Shown here in pieces: positions 27,637 through 37,200 of a stretch of DNA of 64,000 nucleotides (the stretch's first letter is position 1; each line of letters opens with the position of its first letter). The DNA comes from M50B103 sp041667565 (lineage in GTDB: Bacteria; Fidelibacterota; Fidelibacteria; Fidelibacterales; Fidelibacteraceae), in contig CAZNFT010000001.1 in assembly GCA_964572745.1 (NCBI GenBank), forward strand, positions 95,760 to 159,759. The letters are read 5' to 3'. The position numbers were made by a program, and so were the translations under genes. The notes beneath the pieces are model-generated. The model saw nothing but the letters and a program-made list of their open reading frames with translations. It was not told the origin of the DNA and ran no database searches.

Positions 27637-28085
27637 GGTTTCATTTTTTTAATAACATAGGTGACGATGCCCCAAATAATAAAATTATTATCTTCGCCGA
27701 CGGGAATGGGTGCGTAGGCATCATTTTCCGGAATGAGAAAACAGGTATTATTCTCGATATGGACACGTTTCACTGTAAAGTCGCCATCGATAAAACAAAC
27801 GGCAATCGTGTCATTCGTAGGGTCTAAAGAACGGTCGATCACAAGAACATCGCCATCGTGGATGCCGACATTTTCCATTGAGTTACCTTTAACACGACCA
27901 TAGAAAGTCGCATTGGGATTATGAATTAATTCCTTGTTAAGGTCGAGACTGATATCCATGTAATCTTCAGCAGGGGAAGGAAAACCGGCGGAAATATCCT
28001 GAGCTACAGGTAGTTCTAGGTGAGAACTAAGATCTGCCGAGTAAAAATCTATAAATTTGTGTTGTTTAATACGGGAAAGTTTCAT
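27633..28085 (-). CDS. umuD: UmuD, LexA-like S24 protease subunit of polymerase V
   Basis: A 150-residue S24 serine protease homologue. The self-cleavage site is Ala33-Gly34 in ISAGFPSPAEDY. The catalytic dyad is Ser69 (GNSMENVG) and Lys106 (FTVKRV). After RecA-stimulated self-cleavage, UmuD' joins UmuC. The ATG at 28085 is chosen over a longer frame because it gives the normal UmuD length and starts just after the cupin stop. I saw no obvious SOS box directly in front; control may come from the start of the four-gene operon. Confidence 0.93.
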   Translation of the reverse strand: MKLSRIKQHKFIDFYSADLSSHLELPVAQDISAGFPSPAEDYMDISLDLNKELIHNPNATFYGRVKGNSMENVGIHDGDVLVIDRSLDPTNDTIAVCFIDGDFTVKRVHIENNTCFLIPENDAYAPIPVGEDNNFIIWGIVTYVIKKMKP

Positions 28086-28089
28086 TTTG

Positions 28090-28434
28090 TTATCTATTGT
28101 AATCATCTTCGTAGCGAATAATGTCATCTTCGCCAAAGTAGTCACCGGTTTGAATTTCAATTAATGCAGCTATTTTATCTGTTGCGTTTTCAATTCTGTG
28201 TTTAGAGTTTTTAGGAATATAAACATGTTCATCTATATGATAATCCTTTGTATTATTGCCAATACTAAGTCGCATTGTGCCTTCGGTAATAATCCAATGT
28301 TCATTTCGTTTTTCATGTGACTGTAAAGAGGTGCGTTGACCCGGGTTCACGATGATCTTTTTTACTTTACAGGCTTTTCCATCCAAGAGGATTTCGAAAT
28401 TTCCCCAAGGTCGTTCTTCTTTATATGGATTCAT
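28090..28434 (-). CDS. Small cupin, mannose-6-phosphate isomerase type II C-terminal-like
   Basis: A 114-residue cupin. The start (RPWGNFEILLDG) and the blocks GQRTSLQSHEKRNEHWIITEG and VYIPKNSKHRIEN match the metal-binding cupin domain that forms the isomerase half of GMP/PMI fusion enzymes. His and Glu ligands in SHEKRNEHW are intact. As a stand-alone domain it may isomerise a sugar phosphate or bind a ligand. It is placed between a ParB-like gene and umuD with gaps of two and four bases, an odd location for a sugar gene. The ATG at 28434 gives the domain-only length. Confidence 0.85.
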   Translation of the reverse strand: MNPYKEERPWGNFEILLDGKACKVKKIIVNPGQRTSLQSHEKRNEHWIITEGTMRLSIGNNTKDYHIDEHVYIPKNSKHRIENATDKIAALIEIQTGDYFGEDDIIRYEDDYNR

Positions 28435-28436
28435 AT

Positions 28437-29342
28437 TTAATTTCCTTTCTTGCCGTTCTGAAAATCCAGGATTTCCAATAAGATTTTTCGATTGCTTTCT
28501 AACCACTGCTCTAAATTATCTATATCTTTTGTATCTGTCATTGTATATTTCAACTCTATGCCTGGAGTTTCAAAGTTTTCATCTATTCCAATTTGCATTT
28601 TTTGCAATTTTTCCAACTCAGTTTTTTTGGTCTGTAAAAGTGTTCTATACTCCGTCATTGTAGGATATCGCTGAGAAAAAAGTTTTGATCTTAATATTTG
28701 CAATTTTTGTGCATTCCCAGTATCAGCCCCTTGTAGAAGATCTCTAATATCATTTTTCTCAAGAATTGTTTGGTAGGAGAGCTTATCTCTTAAAGAAATC
28801 TCTTTGAGCAAAAGAGCGATCTGTTCAAGAATATTAATGCCGGGATTTAATCCGAGCAGTTCTGAAATGGCTTTAAGGAGTAGAGGGTCACTAAATGAGA
28901 GTATTCTTTTTAAGGGAGTGTTTTTGGATATAAAATATTCTTTCCAGGAAAGCGGGATAGCCGACAGGGCTTTAATTTTATCCCATTCTTTTGCAGGAAT
29001 GCCTAAAAAAGCTGACCATTCAAATTTGTTATGATCCGGAGAATAGCTTTCAAGTAATTTCAGGATTCCGGCAATATCAAAAACAGTCAGATCGCAATGT
29101 AAAATAAGATCTTTTAAAGCATCTTCGTAAGAGATATCATCATTATAAACAAGAGCGCTGAAATTATTTTTTTTCTTGATAGGCGAAAAGTGAGTACAGG
29201 GAATATAGAGATCATCGAATTTCCAAAAGAGAGGCAAAGAATTAGGTGATTTGCTGAAAATCTCCTTTTTAGTTTCTTTAAAATTAAAACGACCATCGCT
29301 GCTATTAATGTTGTCTGGGTGTAAATTTAGTACCTGTTTCAT
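28437..29342 (-). CDS. Uncharacterised protein, distantly ParB-like
   Basis: A 301-residue soluble protein, first in the operon with a cupin, umuD and umuC. The opening LHPDNINSSDGRFNF, the middle FDIAGILKLLESYSP...FLGIP, and the C-terminal LRSKLFSQRYPTMTEYRTLL followed by a short coiled stretch resemble the shape of ParB-like proteins of Desulfobacteria and Geobacter type, but the ParB core motifs are not clear. The DNA-binding or CTPase activity therefore cannot be claimed. The ATG at 29342 is the only plausible start. Confidence 0.55.
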   Translation of the reverse strand: MKQVLNLHPDNINSSDGRFNFKETKKEIFSKSPNSLPLFWKFDDLYIPCTHFSPIKKKNNFSALVYNDDISYEDALKDLILHCDLTVFDIAGILKLLESYSPDHNKFEWSAFLGIPAKEWDKIKALSAIPLSWKEYFISKNTPLKRILSFSDPLLLKAISELLGLNPGINILEQIALLLKEISLRDKLSYQTILEKNDIRDLLQGADTGNAQKLQILRSKLFSQRYPTMTEYRTLLQTKKTELEKLQKMQIGIDENFETPGIELKYTMTDTKDIDNLEQWLESNRKILLEILDFQNGKKGN

Positions 29343-29436
29343 ATTAGAGAAATACTACATAATTATTTACGCTTTAAAAAGGAAAAATATTGTCTTTCGA
29401 TGAAAATCGTTATATGTTGTAGTGTTATTTGAATTT

Positions 29437-29606
29437 AAACTTGCGGCTCAGTTTTTTTGAATCAACATTAATCAACAGGGAGCTTATGCTCATGTTAGTG
29501 GAAATCAGGCCTTCCCGCTTTGGCGGGTCAAGGAAGATTGAAGTTAACGGCGGGTTCCCACCGTGTAAAAACGGGTTCATTAAATTGCCGCAAGTTTTTT
29601 TATTTT
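29437..29606 (+). ncRNA. Candidate structured RNA with terminator-like closing stem
   Basis: An 11-bp perfect stem pairs AAACTTGCGGC (29437-29447) with GCCGCAAGTTT (29587-29597) and runs into a T-rich tail on the plus strand. Within it are three local hairpins: GAGC/GCTC at 29480-29491; CCCGC/GCGGG at 29514-29527, extended by CCTT/AAGG; and ACGG...CCGT at 29547-29564. No ORF explains the region. The layout fits a multibranched small RNA of about 165 nt lying 250 bases upstream of dnaA. I could not match it to a known family; 6S RNA is one thing to test. Confidence 0.45.
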
Positions 29607-29719
29607 GCTAGTTTTTTGATCTTTAAGCCCTTCTGAATAAATGAATAATTAATTTACAAATTCCACTGAAAATCACTTGATTTTTTCAAGAATTCGTCGT
29701 ATGTTTTTGTCGTTCATGA

Positions 29720-29892
29720 TGTGTATAATGTGTGGAAAATCGAAAGTTTTACACCTTGTAAAAACTTAATAATTTTGGAAGTGCTCTTGATGAATTCCCT
29801 ATCTCGCTTATAATCAGATAGTTGGATTAAGGCGTATATTGTGAGTAAGATGTTGACAAGATGTTGGTAAGTGTAGGCGGAAGTGTGGATAA
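29720..29892 (+). other. DnaA-box cluster, possible oriC or dnaA autoregulation region
   Basis: A perfect DnaA box, TGTGGATAA, lies at 29884-29892 at the start of dnaA. Two boxes with one mismatch each are upstream: TGTGTATAA at 29720-29728 and TGTGGAAAA at 29731-29739. All three have the same orientation and the surrounding spacer is AT-rich. This fits an origin or autoregulatory region next to dnaA, but three boxes are not proof. Confidence 0.4.
29787..29814 (+). promoter_or_regulatory. Candidate dnaA promoter
   Basis: TTGATG at 29787-29792 and a consensus TATAAT at 29809-29814 with 16-base spacing. The predicted transcription start near 29821 gives a leader of about 40 bases. Confidence 0.55.
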
Positions 29893-31297
29893 CATTCAAT
29901 TTGATGAAAAAGCTCTTGAAGAAGAATCTAACTGGGGTAAATGTGTAGAAGACTTGGAAAGCAGCGTAAATGCTCAGTCTTTTTCCTCTTGGTTTGCTCC
30001 CTTAAAATACTGTTCAAATGAGAATGGTGTTTTAACTTTATCAGCACCTAATAAATTCCATATTGAGTTCATTGAATATAATTATTGGGATACGCTTTCA
30101 CCTATTATAGACAAATATTTTCCTTCAAATAAAAAAGTACAATTCATTATTAATTCCCAGCCAAAGCCGAATTTAAATAATGAGGTGATGAAAAAGGCTA
30201 GCCCCGGAATTAAAATAAATCTTGATGTAGAGAGTGTAAAAGCAAGTCCGCCTAAGCAAGATTTATATTCAACCTTTAATAGTCGCTTCACTTTTGAAGA
30301 ATTTGTTGAAGGGCCACATAATCAATTTGCAAAGGTGGCGGCTTCTTCTGTATCGGAAAACCCCGGAAAAAGTTATAATCCTCTTTTTATTTATGGAGGT
30401 ACAGGCTTAGGAAAAACTCACTTGCTTCAAGCTATAGGAAATCGTGCTTATGTAAGAAATCCCTATCGCAGGATTATTTATGTATCTATCGATACTTTTA
30501 TGCGAGATTTTATAGATGCCATACAAAATAACAAAAAAAATGATTTCAGTATGTTATATAAGCAGGCAGATATCCTATTAGTGGATGATGTCCAATTCTT
30601 AAAATCCAGAGAAGGGACGCAAGAGCAGTTTTTCCATATATTTAATGATTTGCTCCAGCGAGATAAACAGATCGTTATAACTTCGGATAGACCACCGAAG
30701 GAGTTAGAGGGTTTGGAAGAACGTCTTGTGTCCCGTTTTCTTTCCGGCCTTATGGTAGATGTTCAGGCACCTGATCTGGAATCTCGTATTGCTATTCTTC
30801 AGCACAAAACTCTTGTAGAAAATTTAGATATTCCCTATGAAGTTATAGAGTTTATAGCACAAAATATTTCTTCTAATATCCGTGAGCTTGAAGGTACTTT
30901 AACGACCTTGCTGGCTAGATCTTCTTTGGGACATATAGACATTACCCTGGGTCTTGCAAAGTCTGTTTTAATGGATATGAAGGGTCTGAAAAAAGACCAG
31001 ATGATCTCAATTGATACAGTGCAAAAGGTTGTTAGCCGTTATTATAAAGTTACTCCCAACGAACTTGTTGGTAAAGGTCGCCGAAAAGAAGTAGCCCTGG
31101 CTCGCCAGATCATGATGTATTTATGTCGGGAATTATGTTCGGCTTCTTTAAAAACCATTGGTCTTCGCTTGGGTGGCCGCGATCACACAACAGTTATGTA
31201 TGGCGTTCGCGAAATAGCTAAACGATGCAAGAATGATGATGCGTTTAAAAGAGAAATTGCTTTAATCACTCAGCAAGTGGAGTTTGAAGGAGATTAA
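29861..31297 (+). CDS. dnaA: Chromosomal replication initiator DnaA
   Basis: DnaA binds origin boxes and melts oriC. Domain I is seen as WGKCVEDLESSVNAQSFSSWF, the Walker A as GGTGLGKTHLLQAIG, Walker B as ILLVDDVQF, the sensor region as TSDRPPKELEGL, and the domain IV DNA-binding signature as LGGRDHTTVMYG. The 478-residue length is normal. The start is uncertain: ATG 29861 has no clear ribosome site, while in-frame GTG 29885 follows AGGCGGA closely. The next gene downstream is a minus-strand bcp, so the common dnaA-dnaN arrangement is absent here. Confidence 0.96.
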   Translation: MLVSVGGSVDNIQFDEKALEEESNWGKCVEDLESSVNAQSFSSWFAPLKYCSNENGVLTLSAPNKFHIEFIEYNYWDTLSPIIDKYFPSNKKVQFIINSQPKPNLNNEVMKKASPGIKINLDVESVKASPPKQDLYSTFNSRFTFEEFVEGPHNQFAKVAASSVSENPGKSYNPLFIYGGTGLGKTHLLQAIGNRAYVRNPYRRIIYVSIDTFMRDFIDAIQNNKKNDFSMLYKQADILLVDDVQFLKSREGTQEQFFHIFNDLLQRDKQIVITSDRPPKELEGLEERLVSRFLSGLMVDVQAPDLESRIAILQHKTLVENLDIPYEVIEFIAQNISSNIRELEGTLTTLLARSSLGHIDITLGLAKSVLMDMKGLKKDQMISIDTVQKVVSRYYKVTPNELVGKGRRKEVALARQIMMYLCRELCSASLKTIGLRLGGRDHTTVMYGVREIAKRCKNDDAFKREIALITQQVEFEGD

Positions 31298-31344
31298 AGA
31301 TAGCAGTTCTGAGAAAACAATATTATTAAGTTTTATGCTAAGTG

Positions 31345-31815
31345 TTACTTACTTATCCCAAATTCTTTTAAAATAGAATCCGAATGACCTTTTACTCTTA
31401 CCCGACCATATATTTTTATAATCTTAGCTTCTTCATCAATTAAAAATGTTTTACGAATTACGCCTATGCTGATTTTTCCATACATATTTTTTTCGCCCCA
31501 AGCACCGTATTTCTTCATGGTTTCTTTATTTTCATCTGATAGAAGCAAAAAAGGTAATTCATATTTATCGATGAATTTTTGATGAGACTCTGGATTATCT
31601 TTTGAAATACCAATAATGACAATATCATTATCCGTATAAGCCTTGTAATCATCTCTGAAAGAACAAGCTTCTGTGGTGCAACCCGGAGTATCATCTTTGG
31701 GGTAAAAATACAGAACAATGCGTTTCCCCAGAAAATCTGAAAGACGGTGGTATTTTCCATCTTTATCAGGTAGTTTAAAATCAGGCGCCAGCTCGTTAAT
31801 GTGTAAAAGCTCCAT
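31345..31815 (-). CDS. bcp: Thioredoxin-dependent peroxiredoxin, BCP type
   Basis: A 156-residue peroxiredoxin that reduces hydroperoxides using thioredoxin. The peroxidatic Cys46 is in DDTPGCTTEAC and the resolving Cys51 is five residues on, the alpha2-type arrangement of BCP/PrxQ. The YFYPKDDTPGCT block and the C-terminal RVKGHSDSIL segment are standard. It is 27 bases downstream of the secreted hydrolase gene. It implies exposure to some oxygen or peroxide. Confidence 0.95.
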   Translation of the reverse strand: MELLHINELAPDFKLPDKDGKYHRLSDFLGKRIVLYFYPKDDTPGCTTEACSFRDDYKAYTDNDIVIIGISKDNPESHQKFIDKYELPFLLLSDENKETMKKYGAWGEKNMYGKISIGVIRKTFLIDEEAKIIKIYGRVRVKGHSDSILKEFGISK

Positions 31816-31842
31816 TTAAGTCCCTTTCTTTATACTAAAAAC

Positions 31843-32871
31843 TTATTGATTTTTAATGCGTTTTTTTAAGAATTTATCCATGGCTTTACGAACACGTGCC
31901 ATCTCATGTGTAATACCTAAATGCCCGCGATTATTATCTAAGAGCAATGTTTTTGCATTGGTCATTTCTGCAAATTTCAGCGCTTCCCAAGGAGAAACAG
32001 TATGGTCTTGTTTATTTACAATAATAAAAAGATCGGTTTTTATTCTTTGGGCTGTTTTTTTTATATTATATTCATCCCGCCAACTGATATCATTATAATA
32101 GAGAGCTTTTGTTTGAGAGTAAAAGTTATCTTGCGTAAAAAGCGCCGGCTTGTAGCTGTCGAATTTTGCAATATAGTCTTCTGCCTGATCGTGGGACATT
32201 TCCAGAGAAAAGTATTCAGGTGACTTGCCATTCATATTTTGTATTAAATTGACCGACCTCATGTATTCTTGGGGAGAAATATCATATTTTCGTCCTAACT
32301 CAATGATATCCAGACTTATTTTATGTCGCATTTTATCGTAGCTAGAGTTTCTGGGAGAGCAGACATATAAAATCGCTTTATCGGCTAGTTCGGGGTATTC
32401 GGCAATAAGCTCAAATCCCTGCATTGATCCCATTGACCCTCCCACAATCGCATGTAAGTGTTCGATACCGAGATAATCGAGGACAGCTTTTTGACAACGA
32501 GCCATATCTATAAGTCGGATTTCCGGAAAGAGCTCGCCAGCTTGAGTTACTGAGTTAGATGGTGATGTAGAAACTCCATTTGCCAGAGCATCGACCATTA
32601 CAATGCAATAGGCAGAGGTATCGATAAAATTATATTTTGTTATCAGCCCTGCGATATGTTCCGATGTACCTCCATGCCATGTTGGGTAGAGAATGTAATT
32701 TGATCCTTCATCATTTGCTTTTCCAAGAATGCGGTATCCCATAGAACAATCATTTAAGGTTTGGCCGGAAAATAACATAAGATCGCCAAGTTCAGCGAAA
32801 TTTAAGGAAGGTGTAGCAAGAAGACTGATAGCTAGAAATAAAAATAAAACTAGACTTGTAATTTTTTTCAT
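31843..32871 (-). CDS. Secreted alpha/beta hydrolase of the homoserine acyltransferase fold
   Basis: A 342-residue protein with a signal peptide (MKKITSLVLFLFLAISLLAT). The fold matches the MetX-like branch of alpha/beta hydrolases: nucleophile elbow VGGSMGSMQ, acid in NKQDHTVSP and His in NRGHLGITHE. MetX enzymes are cytoplasmic, so the export signal argues against homoserine O-acetyltransferase and for an extracytoplasmic esterase or acyltransferase; that is inference. It precedes bcp on the minus strand. Confidence 0.75.
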   Translation of the reverse strand: MKKITSLVLFLFLAISLLATPSLNFAELGDLMLFSGQTLNDCSMGYRILGKANDEGSNYILYPTWHGGTSEHIAGLITKYNFIDTSAYCIVMVDALANGVSTSPSNSVTQAGELFPEIRLIDMARCQKAVLDYLGIEHLHAIVGGSMGSMQGFELIAEYPELADKAILYVCSPRNSSYDKMRHKISLDIIELGRKYDISPQEYMRSVNLIQNMNGKSPEYFSLEMSHDQAEDYIAKFDSYKPALFTQDNFYSQTKALYYNDISWRDEYNIKKTAQRIKTDLFIIVNKQDHTVSPWEALKFAEMTNAKTLLLDNNRGHLGITHEMARVRKAMDKFLKKRIKNQ

Positions 32872-32960
32872 GTGTTAAATCCGTTTTTTATAAGAAAATA
32901 TAAGATTTTTTTATTTACTGTAAAAGGCTTTTAGATTTTTAAGCTTTTAGGTATTAAATG

Positions 32961-34121
32961 TTATTTGTCAGAATTAATAGCATTAACGCACGCGCGAATA
33001 CCGGCAAGACCTTTTTGAATATCAGATTCTTCAATGGCAAAGGAAATACGAATATACGCTTCAGCAAGAGGACCAAAATGAGAGCCCGGAGTAACAAGGA
33101 TACCATACTCTTCTCTAAGGATCTTAGAAAAGCGCAGGTCGGACATTTTGTTCTTTAATGCAGAGCTGATATTTAAAAGGATGAAATATCCGGCTTCAGA
33201 GTGAATATAATTAGTCAGATCATGATCTTCTAAGGTCTCGAACATTAATTTGCGCCTGTTCTGGAGAATTGATAGTAGTTTTTCTTTGGTTTCATCTCCT
33301 AATCCACTCACCATGCGCAAAGCTAATCTCTGTGAAAAGGTGTTGGCACAGGTAGAGGAAATGTAACGAACAGAGTTCACGGCTTCGGTTATTTCGGGGT
33401 GAGCAAAGAGCCAACCGATTCGAAGTCCGCTGATGCTGAATAATTTTGTCATGCTTGAAAAAGTGATTACATGATCGGCATATCCTGAAAACGAGCAGGA
33501 GTTAGTAGCATTAAAACGAATTTCATAAAAAGATTCGTCGACCAGAATATAAATATCATGTTCTTCACAATAAGCGGATAGCTTTGCGAATTCATTTTTA
33601 TCGAACATTTGTCCTGTTGCGAGTAGCGGATTATTGACCAATATAGCACGTGTTTTTTCGCTAAGGGATTCAATTATTTTATCTGCAGTCGCTGCATACT
33701 TGGTGTCCAATGAAATGGGATATTCTTGAACAGTACCGGAAAAAAAGTGACCGACGGCCTCATGAGCTCTTAAGGTAAGAGCCGGTACCAATAATTCATC
33801 TTCGGGTTCTAATATGGCTGCCAAAACACAAAAGAGTGCTTCAGTTGTTCCGGTAGTAATAGTTATACCGGGCAGACCCCATTCGAGATCATGTTTTTGG
33901 GCAAGAGCTTCTCTTAAAAGAGGCATTCCGGCGGTTTCTGTATAGTTCAGATTTTCTGAGCGTATAATTTCCTGGGCAGCATTTAAAATAACTCCGGGTG
34001 CCGGGAAAGGTGGCTCGGAAGATGTCATGTCTATATGCCCCTTAGGGATTTCATCTCTGAGGATGCGTTCGCTGGAGCTTATAAGGTCTTTTAGATGATG
34101 TATGCGTGTGCTGAAATTCAT
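32961..34121 (-). CDS. Class I/II PLP-dependent aminotransferase
   Basis: A 386-residue fold-type I aminotransferase. The PLP-lysine block is FSSMTKLFSISGLRIGW, with the Asn in NNPLLATG and the Asp in ILVDESFYE that contact the cofactor, plus the final Arg in AYIRISFAI that binds the substrate carboxylate. Substrate specificity cannot be read by eye; aspartate/alanine-type or arginine-pathway enzymes are possible. It lies downstream of a strong terminator of the M6 gene, so it has its own promoter or read-through. Confidence 0.88.
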   Translation of the reverse strand: MNFSTRIHHLKDLISSSERILRDEIPKGHIDMTSSEPPFPAPGVILNAAQEIIRSENLNYTETAGMPLLREALAQKHDLEWGLPGITITTGTTEALFCVLAAILEPEDELLVPALTLRAHEAVGHFFSGTVQEYPISLDTKYAATADKIIESLSEKTRAILVNNPLLATGQMFDKNEFAKLSAYCEEHDIYILVDESFYEIRFNATNSCSFSGYADHVITFSSMTKLFSISGLRIGWLFAHPEITEAVNSVRYISSTCANTFSQRLALRMVSGLGDETKEKLLSILQNRRKLMFETLEDHDLTNYIHSEAGYFILLNISSALKNKMSDLRFSKILREEYGILVTPGSHFGPLAEAYIRISFAIEESDIQKGLAGIRACVNAINSDK

Positions 34122-34228
34122 GGTATTTTGATATTAAGTCTATTCTTTTGATTTGGCAAGCAATATTTGGCTATGCCATGATGAAGCGTTTTTTCTATTA
34201 GTCAAGAAAGGGCTAGAATGAGGAGAAT

Positions 34229-34260
34229 AAAAAAAGGATGTTTTAAAACACCCTTTTTTA
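34229..34260 (-). terminator. Rho-independent terminator of the M6 protease gene
   Basis: An inverted repeat pairs AAAAAAGG-ATGTTTT with AAAACACCCTTTTTT almost perfectly. Because both ends are A/T runs it can act in both directions; it lies 12 bases beyond the protease stop. Confidence 0.7.
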
Positions 34261-34271
34261 TTCTATGATAT

Positions 34272-37200
34272 CTATTTCATGAGAAGCATTTTCTTTGTGA
34301 TCATTTCATCTGCAGCTGATAATCGATATAAATACATACCGGAAGATAGTGTGCTTCCATTGAATGTAACCGTGTAATATCCGGCTTCTTGAAAACCATT
34401 GACAAGAGTAAGGACTTTATGACCACTGAGATCATAAATATCAAGACTTATTTTTTGGCTGAACGGGAGTTCGTAGTTAATAGCAGTCCTAGGATTAAAT
34501 GGATTTGGATAATTTTGCGAGAGGGTAAATTTCTTGGGAAGAGAAGAGGAAATACCAGTTTCACTGACCCAAATATCTACTTTATGTTGCAAGGAGTCAT
34601 TTTCATTATCCTTAGCTACTAATGTAAGAGACTCGACTCCCATGTAGTTGCTACCGGGTGTTAAGACAAGAAGAGAATCCGTGATATCACAAGTAATATC
34701 GGAAGGTACATTTTTATATGAATAAGTTAAAGGGTCGCCATTGGGATCCGCAAAGATATTATTTAAATTATATGTGATGCTTTCATTCATTTTCACATCC
34801 AGAGTATCGATGTTTTCATCTATCAATACAGGGGCATCGTTTATAACAGAAATATAATTTTCCTTTACAAAAGTAGAAGAATTAGTGCCTTTTTTTGCTA
34901 CCATTGTTACAGAATATTTACCCGACTGAGTGTAGGTATGCATTAGATCTTTTCCATAATAGAATTCAGCATCGTCACCAAATTCCCAAACATAGCTGTC
35001 TGCAGAATCCGGAGCACTTACTGTTGTGTTCATAAAACGAACAGTGAGAGGCTTGGAGCCAGTAGGATTTATAGCATAAAATCCAGCGGCCATACCGGTA
35101 TCTATAGCTGAATTAATTTCAAAATCATCAATACACCAATATTTTTCTTTTGCGCCGCGATAGCTGAATTTAAACTTCACATCTTTAAATCCCGAAACTA
35201 AAGCGCTCATATCGATTTCTGCTAAATCAGGATTTTCGGTGGTTCCCGTCCATCTTGCTGCTTCAAACCACACTTTACCATCGTTAATAGTATAAAGTAA
35301 TCTGGCTAAAGTAATGTTTTTAACTTCCAGACGATGTTGAAATTTTACCACAACTGAGCGACTTAAACCGAAATTAAACGATTGAGTAGTCAGTTCCGCA
35401 TCAATTTGATTGACATCTCCGGCATATTCCGAATCCATAACGATGAATCCATTGTCAGCTGTTTTAGAGTTAAGACTTCTGTTTAAGGGGTTTTCTGTTC
35501 CAAAAGTACCATTGTTATATCGATCATAAACTACCCAAGCTTCTGGAATACCCTCTGAAAAATCCGTAACATAGAAAGGAGGAGAATTGGTTGAGATCTC
35601 TGCTAAATTTCTTTCTGAGTAAATGTAAGCAGAGTCGTTAAAGGAAAAGATAGCATAATTTTGTATTACACCAGCTGTCAGACCTGTGTGGTAAAATACA
35701 GTATCTATCCCCTTATAGACAACTTCACCGCCCGCCGTAGCGTCACCAATATCGTAGCTTTGCATGCTTTGCGGAAAACCCAGTTTTGTATCTTCAGCCC
35801 AAACTATCATTACAGAATCTTTATCAGCATTTAAGCTCCAGGAAACCGTAACAGAGTCGTAACCCTGTGTAGAAATAGCAATGTCCTGAGGACTTTCAAC
35901 ATAGGCATCACCGAACATAAATGTAATAACACCATTGTTTTCATAAATATTTCTCATAGGTGCCATGCTGTAATTATTCGCCCAGTCTAAGGCGTTTGGA
36001 TTTGTAAAGTCTGTAAAGCTTCTATTGTTGCTTGTTCCGGGGAAAGGGTCGCCAGCATCAATTGAATAATATGAGAGGCTTCCAAAACCATCAGCTTCTT
36101 CAATATCAAAACCTTGACGATTGGGGTTATTATTTATACTATTATAATTCCAACCGGAATGATTCATATCTATATGATAGATTAATAGGCCGTGTCCGGG
36201 TATTGCCATATCAAAGCCAGTTTGTTGACGATTTTCCATCATAAAATATTCGCCTTGGGTCTTTGCTTTGAAAAAATAAATATCATTGTGAGTATGTGCC
36301 GGATTTACTGTAAGGGCTTGTGTTCTTGTTAATTCTATTGGTTTTGCCCAATTAAGATGTGTTCTTGACCAAGCATTAAAAATTGGAGGACGTCGACCAC
36401 CGTCATTCCAGGAACCGCCATCCATTGCGTCCCAGTCACCTAATCCCGGTGAATTGCCACCACTACCTGCTCCATCTGTATCATAAAAATCGGGTAACCC
36501 ACAGACATGGCCAAATTCGTGACAGATTACACCAATACTTGTCAGTGTTTTCCCGGAAGTTCCATATAATTCGTTTGACGTGGAATAGTCACCAAAATAT
36601 TTTCCATCAAGTTGTATATTATTCATAGAATAAGTCCACCAGCGATGTGGCCAGATGGTATTGGCATCAGCACCGGAGGCCTCGCCATAGCCGGCATAAA
36701 TAAAATAAATATTATCAACGCGACCATCATTATCGAGATCGTAGTCCGAATAATCTACAAGACTATCTGCAGCAAAAATAGCATGCTTAACAAAAGTTTG
36801 AACATTTTCATCATTACCATTGGAGCCATTTTTACCATAAAATATCCAAGAGCTATCCAGGGTTACAGGACCCACGATATCGAAAGTCGGGTCAAATTTA
36901 CCTAAAGAAGTTGTTTGATAATATTCATTCACAGAACCGATGGCGCCATTGTATGTATAATCTTTTGCATTGAATAGAGAATCAAAATCTGTAGTAGAAT
37001 GAGTCATTTTTTTATCCGGGAAATCTACCAAGATGCATAAGAATTTTCGTGAGCCCAGAGTAGGGAATTCAGTGCGTACGAAAGGATCATCACTGCGAGC
37101 AGAAGATCCTGAAACAGAAGCAGTCCGCATAGAATGATTTATTGGCATAGTTTTTCTTGCTGAAAGATCCACAGGCATATCTTGGATGTTCGGTAGTTTT

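Noticed and set aside
31843..32871. Homoserine O-acetyltransferase (metX)
   Set aside because: The fold matches, but there is a clear signal peptide and no methionine genes nearby, so a cytoplasmic biosynthetic role is unlikely.
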